From Acidobacteriota bacterium (GTDB taxonomy: Bacteria > Acidobacteriota > Terriglobia > Bryobacterales > Bryobacteraceae), in the NCBI GenBank assembly GCA_017307505.1, contig JAFKEE010000038.1, forward strand, positions 62,001 to 126,000: a stretch of 64,000 bases of DNA, given 5' to 3'. Under the pieces are notes generated by a model. The model had not been told where the DNA came from. It searched no databases and saw nothing but the letters and a program-made list of their open reading frames with translations. Below, in pieces: positions 16,847-29,215 of this stretch. The first letter of the stretch is position 1. The number at the start of each line of letters is the position of its first letter. A program made the position numbers and the translations under genes.

Positions 16847-17515
16847 CTAGGAAATCAGGTACATGAGCGGGAACAGGTAGATCCAGATGAGATCGACCAG
16901 GTGCCAGTAAAGGCCGGTGATGTCGAGCGGCCCGTAGTAGTCCGGTCCGAAATCACCGCGCACTGCCCGGAAGATCAACCAGCTGATGACGATCATGCCC
17001 AACAGCACGTGGATGCCGTGCAGCCCGGTCATCATGAAGTAGAAGCTGAAGAACAGGAACTGGCCGGGCACCGTATCGCCTTCATGCGTGTAGTACTTGC
17101 CCGGCAGCAGCCCTTCGTGGAACTTGTGGCTGTACTCGGAATACTTGATGCCCATGAAGGTGGCGGCGCAGAGCAGCGTGATGACCAGGAACAGGATGAC
17201 CAGGCTTTTGCGCGAGGTCTGTGCGGCCCAGATCGCCATCACCATGGTGAAGCTGGAAAAGAGCAGGACGATGGTGTTGATGGCGCCCAGCGTGCGGTCC
17301 AGGTGGTGGTGAGCCGCCAGGAACGCCTGCGGGTGGTTGGCATGCATGATGCCGTAGCCGATAAAGAGGCCGCCGAACATCAGGATTTCCGTTACGAGGA
17401 ACAGCCACATACCGATCTTGGCGGTATTGAACTGCTGGTCCATATCACGGAAGTGATGCTGGAGGAACGGCGAGTGCCCGTGGTCGGCGCTGGTCGTATG
17501 GGTCGCAGTGCTCAT
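16847..17515 (-). CDS. ctaE: Cytochrome c oxidase subunit III
   Basis: A 222-residue membrane protein with five hydrophobic helices and the family features KIGMWLFLVTEILMFGGLFIGY and the His-rich ending FYFMMTGLHGIHVLLG...GLYWHLVDLIWIYLFPLMYLI. Subunit III stabilises the oxygen reductase core. It lies 31 nt after subunit I and 18 nt before subunit IV. Confidence 0.93.
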   Translation of the reverse strand: MSTATHTTSADHGHSPFLQHHFRDMDQQFNTAKIGMWLFLVTEILMFGGLFIGYGIMHANHPQAFLAAHHHLDRTLGAINTIVLLFSSFTMVMAIWAAQTSRKSLVILFLVITLLCAATFMGIKYSEYSHKFHEGLLPGKYYTHEGDTVPGQFLFFSFYFMMTGLHGIHVLLGMIVISWLIFRAVRGDFGPDYYGPLDITGLYWHLVDLIWIYLFPLMYLIS

Positions 17516-17546
17516 GATATGCGTCTCTTGAAGAACTCCGTGGATC

Positions 17547-19199
<1,653 letters not shown>

Positions 19200-19212
19200 T
19201 CCGTTGCTCCTG

Positions 19213-20154
19213 TTACTTCACCGACTTGATGAACTCGATCACGCCCAGGATTTCGCGCTCGCGCAGGAGACCCTGGAACGTCGGCATGATCGGCTCAAAG
19301 CCCTGTACCACCACAGCCTGAGGCTGCAGCACCGACTGGCGGATGTAGTTGGCGTCCACCGTGTAAGGTTTGCCATCCGCGCCTTTACCCGTTTCGCCCC
19401 AGATTCCCTTCCAGGAGGGGCCCTGGCCGCGGGTGCCGTCCAGCGAGTGGCACGTCGCGCAGCCCTTGTTTTCGTAAACCAGCTTGCCGAGTTCCTTCAA
19501 CGGCATCTTGCGAACCTGCTCGTCGCCTTCCCGCAGGAACGTCTCGTACTGCTCCGGCGTGTCTACAAAGATGCGCGCCAGCATATCGGAGTGGCCCTTG
19601 CCGCAGTATTCCGCGCAGAAGACCTGCTGGACGCCCGGCTCAGTGGGGGTGAACCAGAGTTCGGTGTAGCGGCCGGGAATCACGTCCCGCTTCAGCCGGA
19701 AGCTGGGCACGAAGAAGCTGTGGATCACATCTTCGGAATGCATCACGAGCTTCACGGGCTTGTTCAGCGGCACGTGGAGGTCGTTCAGCGTGCGAGTCCC
19801 GTCCGGATACTCGAACTGCCATACCCACTTCTTCGCGGTAACCACGATCTCCATGGAGTCGTTCGGCGGCACCCAGGCTTTGACATAGCCCTTGAAGCCC
19901 CAGAAGAAGATGCCCATCACGACGAACAGCGGGATGATGCTCCAGATGAGCTCCATCTTCGTGTTGTGCGTGATGTGCGGCGTCACCTCTTTCGCGGAAC
20001 GCCGCCGCCATCTCCGGACGGCGTAGACGATCAACGCTCCGTTGAAGAAGAAAAAGAAGATGGTGAGGTAGACGATGAACATGTAAAGTCCATCGACGTC
20101 ACCGGCATGTGTGGCCGCCGCTTTGGGCAGCATCCAGTTCTGGAACCAATTCAT
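19213..20154 (-). CDS. ctaC: Cytochrome c oxidase subunit II with fused cytochrome c domain
   Basis: A 313-residue CuA subunit. Two N-terminal helices (about 22-45, 75-95) precede a cupredoxin domain with the CuA loop [12 protein letters not shown] (about 179-190). A C-terminal cytochrome c domain carries CATCH near residue 231 and a distal Met in the final 40 residues, making this a caa3-type enzyme that accepts electrons through its own haem c. The ATG overlaps the stop of the SCO gene (ATGA, 20151-20154). Confidence 0.95.
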   Translation of the reverse strand: MNWFQNWMLPKAAATHAGDVDGLYMFIVYLTIFFFFFNGALIVYAVRRWRRRSAKEVTPHITHNTKMELIWSIIPLFVVMGIFFWGFKGYVKAWVPPNDSMEIVVTAKKWVWQFEYPDGTRTLNDLHVPLNKPVKLVMHSEDVIHSFFVPSFRLKRDVIPGRYTELWFTPTEPGVQQVFCAEYCGKGHSDMLARIFVDTPEQYETFLREGDEQVRKMPLKELGKLVYENKGCATCHSLDGTRGQGPSWKGIWGETGKGADGKPYTVDANYIRQSVLQPQAVVVQGFEPIMPTFQGLLREREILGVIEFIKSVK

Positions 20155-21047
20155 TTCGCAGTCACCATAGGAGGGTGGTTGAATCCAACCCGGCGTTCAC
20201 GTCGCCACAATCGAAACAGGACAAAACCGAAGATCAACAGCATCAGCGCGCCGCCGCCGCGCATGAAATTGCGCGCGAAGAGGACATAGCCACGGGATGC
20301 CGGATCGTAATGGAAGCAGTAGAGCAGAATCCTGTCGCTCACCCCGAACTTTTCGCTCGCCGCTTCCGTCAGCGCCATTTGGATGTCGAACGGCTTGAAG
20401 TTGACACCGTAGAGGTAACGGCTGATCATGCCTTCGGGTGAGAGCACGAAGATCGCCGCCGCATGGGCATACTGGCCGGTGTTCGGATCGCGCCGGTAGC
20501 CGAACCCGATCTGTTTGGCCAGCTTCGCCACATTCTCCTGGTGATCGACCAGGAAGTGCCAGCCGCTGGTCTCGCGCTCATACGAGGTGAGATACGAGGC
20601 TTTCTTGCTGCGGGCCAGGCCGAAGTTTTCCGTCGGATCGATCGAGATGGTCACGACTTCAAACTCATTCCCGATGGTCCACTTCAGCTTGCGGAATGCC
20701 TGCGTCTGGCCGTTCATAACCAGATTGCAGAGCATCGGGCAGGAGTAGTAGACAAGGTTCAGGACCACCGGCTTGCCTTTGCTGAAGTACTCCTTCAACG
20801 CGTGCGGATAGCCGTCTTCACCAATGAACTGAAGGTTCAGATCCACTTTCTGGCCCAGGTGCTCGACGACATCGACGCCCGAGAGTTCCTTCGGCGTCTT
20901 CTCGTCTTCAGACTGGGCCAGCAACCCGCTCGCACCCGACATCAACAGCAGAGCGGCGGGCACGGCGATCAGGCGGCGAAGACGCACCAGCGCCTGCGCG
21001 CCCGGGCGCTGCATCCTTTCGCTGATTGCTGTTTTCCGTATGAGCAT
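20151..21047 (-). CDS. SCO1/SenC-type copper chaperone for CuA
   Basis: A 298-residue thioredoxin-fold protein anchored by a C-terminal helix (about 262-282, ending in RLWRRERR). The copper site is CPMLC in NLVYYSCPMLCNLV plus the downstream His in GQYAHAAAIFVL. An N-terminal signal (RRLIAVPAALLLMSGASGLLAQ) exports it. SCO proteins deliver copper to CuA of subunit II, whose gene directly follows with a 4-nt overlap. ATG 21047 is chosen because it places the signal peptide at the N-terminus; the frame runs on to 21203 only inside the upstream gene. Confidence 0.9.
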   Translation of the reverse strand: MLIRKTAISERMQRPGAQALVRLRRLIAVPAALLLMSGASGLLAQSEDEKTPKELSGVDVVEHLGQKVDLNLQFIGEDGYPHALKEYFSKGKPVVLNLVYYSCPMLCNLVMNGQTQAFRKLKWTIGNEFEVVTISIDPTENFGLARSKKASYLTSYERETSGWHFLVDHQENVAKLAKQIGFGYRRDPNTGQYAHAAAIFVLSPEGMISRYLYGVNFKPFDIQMALTEAASEKFGVSDRILLYCFHYDPASRGYVLFARNFMRGGGALMLLIFGFVLFRLWRRERRVGFNHPPMVTAK

Positions 21048-21057
21048 CGAAAGGTCC

Positions 21058-21600
21058 CTAATGGGCCGCCTTATGTTCCGCGGCCGGCTTTGCAGGAGCA
21101 GGAGCGGGCGCCGCCGGGGCAGCACCTGCGGGAGGGGTACCGGCGGGCGCAGCGCCGGGGGCAGGAGCATTGGCTCCGCCGGCCGCGCCGCCGGGCAGTT
21201 CATCTTTCACGGGGTAGGACTTGGTGTTGTAACCCACCTTGCCCTCGCCGAACTCAGCCGCCACGATATCCATTGCACGATCGATCGGGATCCGAACGAT
21301 TCCCTTCTCTTTATCGATGTACGAATAGCGATGAAGTTGCTCTTCTTCTCGATCGTGGATGGCCTGCAGTTCCTTACTGGCGACGCCGGTGTATTGGTCG
21401 TACTCCACGCGCTCGTAGGCGACCGTGTACAGCCAGTACACGCCGATGATCATGGCGATAAAGAGACCCATGACGGCCATGGAAACGATGGCGATCAGGC
21501 CTGCCTTTGCATCACGGCGGTCGTAATCGACGCCCTCGACCATGATGGCCGTATCGGGCATTGTCGGATCGTGTTCCTGATTCGGATCAAGCATCTTCAA
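21058..21600 (-). CDS. Unassigned single-span protein of the ACIII-caa3 operon, Ala/Pro-rich tail
   Basis: A 180-residue protein with a cytoplasmic N-terminus, one clear membrane helix (about 33-57), a charged periplasmic middle with YDQYTGVASKELQAIHDREEEQL and RIPIDRAMDIVAAEF, and a 45-residue tail of Ala/Pro/Gly repeats. No cofactor motif is present. It sits 14 nt after actF and 10 nt before sco. The middle part resembles short proteins that accompany oxidase clusters, where a conserved 'IPIDRAM' helix occurs. It may be an assembly factor or a bridging subunit; this is inference from position. Confidence 0.75.
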   Translation of the reverse strand: MKMLDPNQEHDPTMPDTAIMVEGVDYDRRDAKAGLIAIVSMAVMGLFIAMIIGVYWLYTVAYERVEYDQYTGVASKELQAIHDREEEQLHRYSYIDKEKGIVRIPIDRAMDIVAAEFGEGKVGYNTKSYPVKDELPGGAAGGANAPAPGAAPAGTPPAGAAPAAPAPAPAKPAAEHKAAH

Positions 21601-21614
21601 TACTCCAGAGGTCC

Positions 21615-22817
21615 CTAGACGTTATGGAACGCAAGACACTGGTCCAACCGGGGATCGCCCACCGGCACCAGCGGTTTCTTGCGCAGTCCGGACCAGAACA
21701 CCAGGCCGAATGCGCTACCCACGGCCACAAAGGCCACGGGATCCATCCAACTCACCTGCGGGCCCTTGCCATGCAGCACGGGCATAACCTGCCAGTACAG
21801 TTCGAAGTAATGCATCACGATCATGTAGCCGGCGGCGAAGCCCAGCATCTTCAGGTTCCGCTTGCTGGCGCGGGGCATCAGGGCGAAGAACGGGAGGAAG
21901 AAGTGGCCGAAGATCATGAACGGCCGCCAGTTGTACCAGCCGCCTGCAAGGCGCCGCTGGAACCAGGCAACTTCCTCAGGCAGGTTGCTGTACCAGATCA
22001 GCATGTACTGCGAGAAGGTCACATACGCCCAAAACACGGTCAGCGCAAAGAGCCACTTGCCCAGGTCGTGGTAGTGCTCTTCCTTCACGGAATTCTCGAG
22101 GTAGCCGGCCGACCGCAGGCCGAGACAGATCAGGATGAGCGCAGCCATAAAGGCCAGCGCACCGCCCGAAAGGAAGGCCACGCCGAACATGGTCGAGTAC
22201 CAGTGCGGATCCAGAGACATCACCCAGTCATAAGCGGCCAACGAGGCGGTGAGGAACAGCATCAGCAGGCCCGGCGCGCTCCAGCGCTCCGCCGCCTGGG
22301 TGTGCTTCAGCGAACCGTTGTCGTCCTGCGCCCGCGAGATGGCGTAGAGGCGCCACGAGAACAGGCTCCACAGACCCAGCACGATGAAACTGCGGATGAT
22401 GAACCACTGGTCATTCAGGAAACCCAGCTTCTTGGAAAGGACGGGATCCTTGGCTGCTGCGGCGTGGGTCCACTCGTACATGTAGTGGGTGCCGAAGATG
22501 ACCGGCAGGACCAGAATCAGGCCCAGTGGAATGGTCCGCATGATGTTTTCCATCAGGCGGCGCACCGTCACGCTCCAGGCGGAGCCGGTGAGGTGCTGCA
22601 CCATCACATAGAACATCGCGCCCAGGGCCAGGGACACGAAATAGGCAAAGGCGACGAGATAGGAGAACTGGAACTGTTCGCGATTGGTAGCAAACCCGGC
22701 GGCCAGGGCCAGCCAGCTTACCAGCGCCACAAAGACCAGGGAGTTGCGGACCTTGGTCCACGTCTCGGGCGCCAGGAAGTAGTTGTCGGTGACTTGATGA
22801 TGATCGTGATGCGCCAT
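21615..22817 (-). CDS. actF: Alternative complex III subunit ActF (NrfD-like membrane protein)
   Basis: A 400-residue integral membrane protein with about ten helices, the second polytopic subunit of ACIII besides ActC. Segments such as WYSNLPEEVAWFQRR and RASKRNLKMLGFAAGYMIVMHYFELYW are typical of ActF. ATG 22817 (MAHHDHHQ) follows GAGGTAAG; the frame extends to 22880 inside actE and is not used. ACIII oxidises quinol and passes electrons to cytochrome c or directly to the caa3 oxidase encoded downstream. Confidence 0.9.
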   Translation of the reverse strand: MAHHDHHQVTDNYFLAPETWTKVRNSLVFVALVSWLALAAGFATNREQFQFSYLVAFAYFVSLALGAMFYVMVQHLTGSAWSVTVRRLMENIMRTIPLGLILVLPVIFGTHYMYEWTHAAAAKDPVLSKKLGFLNDQWFIIRSFIVLGLWSLFSWRLYAISRAQDDNGSLKHTQAAERWSAPGLLMLFLTASLAAYDWVMSLDPHWYSTMFGVAFLSGGALAFMAALILICLGLRSAGYLENSVKEEHYHDLGKWLFALTVFWAYVTFSQYMLIWYSNLPEEVAWFQRRLAGGWYNWRPFMIFGHFFLPFFALMPRASKRNLKMLGFAAGYMIVMHYFELYWQVMPVLHGKGPQVSWMDPVAFVAVGSAFGLVFWSGLRKKPLVPVGDPRLDQCLAFHNV

Positions 22818-22825
22818 GGTTGTGC

Positions 22826-23443
22826 TTACCTCACCTTGGCCTGGGAATCGGCCGGAACATCGGCCATGGTGCCGCGCCACGAGCGCTGCAGCGCCCGGAC
22901 GTAGGCAACGATGGCCCAGCGGTCTTTCTCGGAAACCTGGAAGCGATAGCCCGGCATCGACCGGCGGCCGTTCGAAATCACGTGGTAGATTTCGCCGTCC
23001 ACCATGCCGACGATGCGGTCGTCGTGGATATTGCCTGGCACCCAGGTGGCCTTGCTCGGCACCACTCCACGGCCGGAACCGGTGCGATCGTGGCAGGGAG
23101 AACAGTAGGTATTGAACTTCACCTGGCCGTGAAGCAGCGTCTCTTTCGTCAACGGCAGGGGGTTCTTTGCCAGGTACGTATTGTCAGCGGCGACACCCGT
23201 CGAAAGCGGTTCGTCGGCGCGGTACATCTCCTGCGAAAGGGTGCCCGCCACCGGACGCCGGCTGGCTCGGCCATCGGCGAAGAAATCGGAGTGCATCTGG
23301 GGCTTGTACTTGTCCTGCCGCTTCATGTCCGGGAACACCCAGATGGGAGGCTGGCGGGAAGGAAAGTTGGAGCAGGCGCCCAGCAGTGAACTGGCTGCGA
23401 CAACCAGCAGCATTTGCGCGATGCGTCGAGAATCCATGGGCAT
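22826..23443 (-). CDS. actE: ACIII subunit ActE, monohaem cytochrome c lipoprotein
   Basis: A 205-residue exported lipoprotein: signal LLVVAASSLLGAC with lipobox Cys, then a class I cytochrome c fold with CSPCH and a distal Met in RRSMPGYRFQVSEKDRWAIVAYVRAL. It is the electron outlet cytochrome of ACIII. The ATG at 23443 shares one base with the actD stop (TGATG); a second ATG at 23437 is equally possible. Next gene actF begins 8 nt after its stop. Confidence 0.92.
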   Translation of the reverse strand: MPMDSRRIAQMLLVVAASSLLGACSNFPSRQPPIWVFPDMKRQDKYKPQMHSDFFADGRASRRPVAGTLSQEMYRADEPLSTGVAADNTYLAKNPLPLTKETLLHGQVKFNTYCSPCHDRTGSGRGVVPSKATWVPGNIHDDRIVGMVDGEIYHVISNGRRSMPGYRFQVSEKDRWAIVAYVRALQRSWRGTMADVPADSQAKVR

Positions 23444-24029
23444 CAGGCCTCCACCAGCTCCGTGTGGCGGCTGCCGCACGAATCCAGGAAGGTCTTGACC
23501 TCCTCGGCGTTGAACTTGGGATCTTCTACTTCCACGGCCAGCAGGAACCGGTCGTTGCTGGCTCCTTCGGCCTTGGAGTAGTTAAAGAATGCGTGGTAGT
23601 AGGTGGGCAGCCGGTTCAGGTGGAACATGCCCAGAACCGTTCCGAACGCGCTCAGCAAGACGCTGAGTTCGAACATGATCGGCACTGACGGTTCCAGCGC
23701 GAACAGGGGCTTGCCGGCCACGGACAGGGGATAGTCCACAGCGCCCGTCCACCATTGCAGCAGAATCGCCGAGGCGAGGCCCGTGAGACCGCAGCAGATC
23801 ACGATCTTGCCCAGCGGCGACCGAGGTGCGCCCAGGGCTTCATCAATACCGTGGATGGGGAACGGCGTATAGGCTTCCATCTTGGAGAAGCCCGCGGCGC
23901 GCGCGGTACGAACGGCCCGCAGCAGATCTTCCGGTGTGTCAAAGTTCGCGACGACACCGTAGTGCTTCACCTTCTTCGATTCGCTCTCGAAGCCGGGCAG
24001 GTTGAGCCGGGCGAGAAGATTGGTAGCCA

Positions 24030-24030
<1 letters not shown>
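23443..24030 (-). CDS. actD: ACIII subunit ActD (DUF3341 membrane protein)
   Basis: A 195-residue protein with a soluble ferredoxin-like N-terminus (YGVVANFDTPEDLLRAVRTARAAGF...MEAYTPFPIHGID) and two membrane helices (about 85-105 and 120-145). This is the characteristic ActD arrangement. The start overlaps the actC stop by one base (TAATG). ActD is a cofactor-free structural subunit of ACIII. Confidence 0.92.
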
Positions 24031-25439
<1,409 letters not shown>

Positions 25440-25442
25440 GAG

Positions 25443-28412
25443 TTATGCCAGCTCCGGATTGGGATTGCGCATCTTCGCGAGGTAGGTAGTGCGCGGCTTG
25501 GTGTTCAATTCTTCGATCACAATGTAGTTGCGCGGCTGCTTCTTCGCTTTGGCCACGCGGCTCTCTGGATCGTTGATGTTGCCGAATACGATCGCATCGG
25601 CGGGACACACCTGCTGGCAGGCGGTCACAATCTCACCGTCCTTGATCTGACGGCGGTTCTCGGTCTGCGACTGGATGCGGGCGCCTTCAATGCGCTGCAC
25701 GCAGTAGTTGCACTTTTCCATGATGCCGCGCATGCGGACGGTGACATTCGGATTGAACACCATCTTGCGCGACTCAGGGATGTCTTTGTTCCAGTTGAGG
25801 AAGTTGAACCGGCGCACCTTGTAGGGGCAGTTGTTGGAGCAGTAGCGCGTGCCGACGCACCGGTTGTAGGCCATCTCGTTGATGCCTTCCGGACTGTGCA
25901 CCGTCGCCGCCACCGGGCAAACCGACTCGCAGGGAGCCTTCTCACACTGCTGGCACGCCATCGGCTGCATGACCGCCTGCGCGTCTTCCATGCTGCCCGT
26001 GAAGTAGCGGTCCATACGGATCCAGTGCATTTCGCGGCCGCGATTTACCTGATCCTTGCCAACCACCGGAATGTTGTTTTCCGCCACACAGGCCACCAGA
26101 CAGGCGTTGCAGCCCGTGCAGGCATTCAGGTCGATCGACATGCCCCACTGGTAACCCTTTGAATAGTCCCAGCCGGGGAACATGTCGTGCACCGTTTCGC
26201 CGTGCTCCTCGTGCAGGATGCCCGGTTCCTTGGCATACTCTTCCACCGGCAGTTCCTTCACGATGTCGTTACGCATCTGATGCGTGATGGGCTCTTCCAG
26301 CGTGTGGTGTTCCTGCGTCGTTACCAGTTCGTAGGTCTCACCGCTCTTGCGAGCCTGCACCGCGGCCATGTGGAAGCCGGCCAGTGTGCGCAATCCTTCC
26401 GCGCGATGGCCGACGTTCTGGCCTACCCGTCCGCAGGAGGAGCGGCCATACCCCAGAGCCACTGAGATGGAATCATCCGCATGGCCCGGCATGATCATCG
26501 CCGGCATCTTGATCTCTTTGCCGTTGGCCGACAGGATCAGCACATCGCCGTTCTCGACGCCCAGCGCCTGGGCCGTCTTGCCGCTGACCAGCGCCGCGTT
26601 GTCCCAGACAACCTTCGTCATCGGGTCCGGCGCTTCCTGCAGCCAGGCGTTGTTCGCGAACCGGCCATCGTACGGGCCGGCTGAGGGGTAGAACACCACC
26701 TCAAGCCCGCTCAAGGAGGGCTTGATGGCGGCTTGCGCCGCGGCCAGTACCTTACCGGCGTCCGCCTTGGCGTCTACCGGCTGAGGCCTGGCGCCTTCAA
26801 TCACACCATCATGCAGTGCCTGGTTCCACTTCCTGGCGCCATCGGCACCCCACTGCGAAGTCCACGACTTCTTTACGATGTCGTAGCCCTTGCCCTCGGT
26901 GCCCGCAATGGCCGCCGCCACTTCCAGCACGCTCTTGCCGCCGTACAACGGCTCGATCAGCGGCTGCTGAATGCTGGCGGTGCCATCCTGCGCCACGGCG
27001 TCGCCCCACGCCTCGAAGGGATGCGCTTCCGGCAGTTGCCAGAGGGTCGAGGCCCAGGTCTCGTTTTCATCCGCGGTCAGCGCCACCGTAGCCGGCACTT
27101 TCTTGATGGCATCGGCGAAGGCGAGGTCGGCCGGCAGAGTGTAAACCGGATTCCCGCCAAGCACGAACAGCGTCTTCACCGCGCCGGCGTTGATGTCCGC
27201 ACTCAACTGCTTCACCGCGTCCAGCGATGAGGCCGAATCGACCACCGGCTTCGTATAGAGAACCGTCTGACCCGTGTTGCCCAGCGCCTGGTTGATCAGG
27301 GCGACCAGCGCGTGAACCGCCGCCGGTTGCCGCGGGCCGGCCACCACAATCGATTTGCCCTTCTTCGCGGCCAGGTCCTTGGCTAGCGAAGCGATAAACT
27401 TCTTTGTCTTGCCGGTGTCCGAACCGCCCAGCACCTTCAGCTCGGCGCCGCTGACGTTCAGTTCCTTGGCCAGCGCCAGTGCGAAGGCGCCCGCCTCGGA
27501 GGACTTCAACCGCAGACGGTGATCGGCCATCGCGCCGGTGATGCTGAAGTTGGATTCCGCCACATACAGGCGATTGATCTCCGCCTTCGGATCTTCCACC
27601 TTGCGGCGCGCCGAGAATTGCTTTGTCGGCAGCGTCGTCAGCGAATCAAGACCCAGGAAATCGCAGTCCAGCGCGAAGACCACATCGGCCTTGTCGTACT
27701 GGTAGTGCGCTTCCAGAGGCTGTCCAAAGGCCATCTGCGCGCCCAGGCGGGGTTCATCGGAACTGACCGAGTTGTACTCCACCCACTGCGCCTTCGGATA
27801 CTTCTTGAGGATCTCCGCTTTCTGCGCAGCAACGGCCGGTGAGTTGGATCGCTCAGAGAGGATCCTCAGGCCGGAGCCGTCACCCAAGCCGGCAGCCTGC
27901 TGCTTCCACCAGGCGTTGAACTGATCCCAGGAGGATTTCTTCCCCTGCTGGGAGACGCCCTTCACACGATCCGGATCGTAGACGTCCAGCACCAGTGCCT
28001 GCGTGTGCGCGCTCGTCGCGCCCAGGGAGTAAGGATGGCGGGGATTGCCTTCCACCTTGATGGGGCGCCCGTCGAACGACTTCACGATGAGGCCGACAGC
28101 GGCGCCGCCCACACTCGCCACCGTGGCGTAGTGAACCGGCACTCCGTGGACATAGCCCTCGATGCCCTTCGACATCGGCAGAATGTGTTCCACCGGACGG
28201 CGGCAGGCCGTCAGGCCGGCCAGGCCGAAACCGGCGGCCATCAGCTTCAGCAGGGTGCGCCGCGAGCCGCCCGAAAGCATCTCTGAGGCGCCATCCTGGA
28301 ATTCACGCTCCGCCCATTCGCGGAACTGCGGAGTGTCGGCCAGTTGGTCCAGACTCCGCCAATACTTTTTGCCAGTCAGGCTGGTCGGGTTGATTTGTAT
28401 GAAATCGTTCAT
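25443..28412 (-). CDS. actB: ACIII subunit ActB (molybdopterin-like plus iron-sulfur fusion)
   Basis: A 989-residue fusion. Residues 1-70 include a Tat-type motif ([13 protein letters not shown]51-R52) and then a cofactor-less molybdopterin-oxidoreductase-like domain to about 730. From about 760 a ferredoxin-like domain carries four cysteine sets: [37 protein letters not shown] and CNYCVQ...CQQVCP, matching the four clusters of ACIII. ATG 28412 ([12 protein letters not shown]) is chosen; the frame upstream to 28655 overlaps actA and is not coding. It carries electrons from the ActC quinol site to the ActA/ActE haems. Confidence 0.95.
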   Translation of the reverse strand: MNDFIQINPTSLTGKKYWRSLDQLADTPQFREWAEREFQDGASEMLSGGSRRTLLKLMAAGFGLAGLTACRRPVEHILPMSKGIEGYVHGVPVHYATVASVGGAAVGLIVKSFDGRPIKVEGNPRHPYSLGATSAHTQALVLDVYDPDRVKGVSQQGKKSSWDQFNAWWKQQAAGLGDGSGLRILSERSNSPAVAAQKAEILKKYPKAQWVEYNSVSSDEPRLGAQMAFGQPLEAHYQYDKADVVFALDCDFLGLDSLTTLPTKQFSARRKVEDPKAEINRLYVAESNFSITGAMADHRLRLKSSEAGAFALALAKELNVSGAELKVLGGSDTGKTKKFIASLAKDLAAKKGKSIVVAGPRQPAAVHALVALINQALGNTGQTVLYTKPVVDSASSLDAVKQLSADINAGAVKTLFVLGGNPVYTLPADLAFADAIKKVPATVALTADENETWASTLWQLPEAHPFEAWGDAVAQDGTASIQQPLIEPLYGGKSVLEVAAAIAGTEGKGYDIVKKSWTSQWGADGARKWNQALHDGVIEGARPQPVDAKADAGKVLAAAQAAIKPSLSGLEVVFYPSAGPYDGRFANNAWLQEAPDPMTKVVWDNAALVSGKTAQALGVENGDVLILSANGKEIKMPAMIMPGHADDSISVALGYGRSSCGRVGQNVGHRAEGLRTLAGFHMAAVQARKSGETYELVTTQEHHTLEEPITHQMRNDIVKELPVEEYAKEPGILHEEHGETVHDMFPGWDYSKGYQWGMSIDLNACTGCNACLVACVAENNIPVVGKDQVNRGREMHWIRMDRYFTGSMEDAQAVMQPMACQQCEKAPCESVCPVAATVHSPEGINEMAYNRCVGTRYCSNNCPYKVRRFNFLNWNKDIPESRKMVFNPNVTVRMRGIMEKCNYCVQRIEGARIQSQTENRRQIKDGEIVTACQQVCPADAIVFGNINDPESRVAKAKKQPRNYIVIEELNTKPRTTYLAKMRNPNPELA

Positions 28413-28429
28413 CGTCTCGCACCAGCGGA

Positions 28430-29077
28430 TTATCGATGGCACCCTGAGCAGTTCGTCGGGGGGTGGATGCCCTTGGCCTGGATCAGCTTCGCGCCCAGCT
28501 CTGCCGGGTCGCCTTCCGGTTTCCAGTCCAACTTGGTCACATATTCGGGGGGCCGCACGTTCGCAGCAGGATTCCGGTGGCAGTCCAGGCACCACGCCAT
28601 GGACAACGGCTGCACCTGCCGGATCTCCACCATCTGGTCGACACGCCCGTGGCAACTGATGCAGCTCACGCCGGACGTCACATGCGCCTGATGGTTAAAA
28701 TAAACGTAGTCAGGCAGCCGGTGGACCTTCACCCACGGGATGGGCTCGCCGGTCGCATAGCTGTCGCGAACCATCTGGAGCTTGGGGCTCTTCTCCTTCA
28801 CCCGCACATGGCAATTCATGCAGGTTTCGGTCATCGGGACGGCAGCGTAGCTGGACTTGTCTACCGTGTAGTGACAGTACAGGCAGTCCACGCCGAGGTT
28901 GCCCGCATGCAGTTTGTGGCTGTAAGGCACAGGCTGCACGGGCGTATATCCGGTGTCAAACTGCTTAGGGTGCAGCAGATAACCCATCACGGCGCCGGTT
29001 GCCCCCAGAACGAGGACGATTGCACCGGCGGCCAGACGCAGTTTTGTGTCGAACTGCTTCGAGAAGATAGCACTCAT
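28430..29077 (-). CDS. actA: ACIII subunit ActA, pentahaem cytochrome c
   Basis: A 215-residue membrane-anchored multihaem cytochrome. An N-terminal helix (about 14-34) precedes five CxxCH sites: CLYCH, CMNCH, CISCH, CLDCH and CSGCH, the last at the extreme C-terminus. First gene of the operon, 17 nt before actB, and divergent to the sensor kinase gene at 29216. The ATG lacks a good Shine-Dalgarno sequence. Family assignment is firm from haem count, size and operon position. Confidence 0.95.
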   Translation of the reverse strand: MSAIFSKQFDTKLRLAAGAIVLVLGATGAVMGYLLHPKQFDTGYTPVQPVPYSHKLHAGNLGVDCLYCHYTVDKSSYAAVPMTETCMNCHVRVKEKSPKLQMVRDSYATGEPIPWVKVHRLPDYVYFNHQAHVTSGVSCISCHGRVDQMVEIRQVQPLSMAWCLDCHRNPAANVRPPEYVTKLDWKPEGDPAELGAKLIQAKGIHPPTNCSGCHR

Positions 29078-29143
29078 GCCAGGATGTCTTTCAGAACCAG
29101 TCCAGCCTCAGCCCCTCTGATTTGGCAAGGCGGGTTTGCACTG

Positions 29144-29159
29144 CTCCGCGTGCGCGGAG
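29144..29159. promoter_or_regulatory. Perfect palindrome in the actA / kinase divergent promoter region
   Basis: CTCCGCG-TG-CGCGGAG is a perfect 7-bp inverted repeat with a 2-nt centre, about midway between the two divergent starts (67 bases from actA ATG, 57 from the kinase TTG). It is well placed to be an operator for the adjacent HTH response regulator, which is inference. Confidence 0.4.
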
Positions 29160-29201
29160 AGCTTACATGATTTTCTACCATAACAGTACTATTTACGCAA
29201 T

Positions 29202-29207
29202 AGGAGC
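29202..29207 (+). promoter_or_regulatory. Ribosome site deciding a TTG start for the sensor kinase
   Basis: AGGAGC at 29202-29207 lies 8 bases before TTG 29216. The alternative ATG at 29234 has no comparable site, so the TTG is preferred. Confidence 0.65.
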
Positions 29208-29215
29208 AAGAATTC

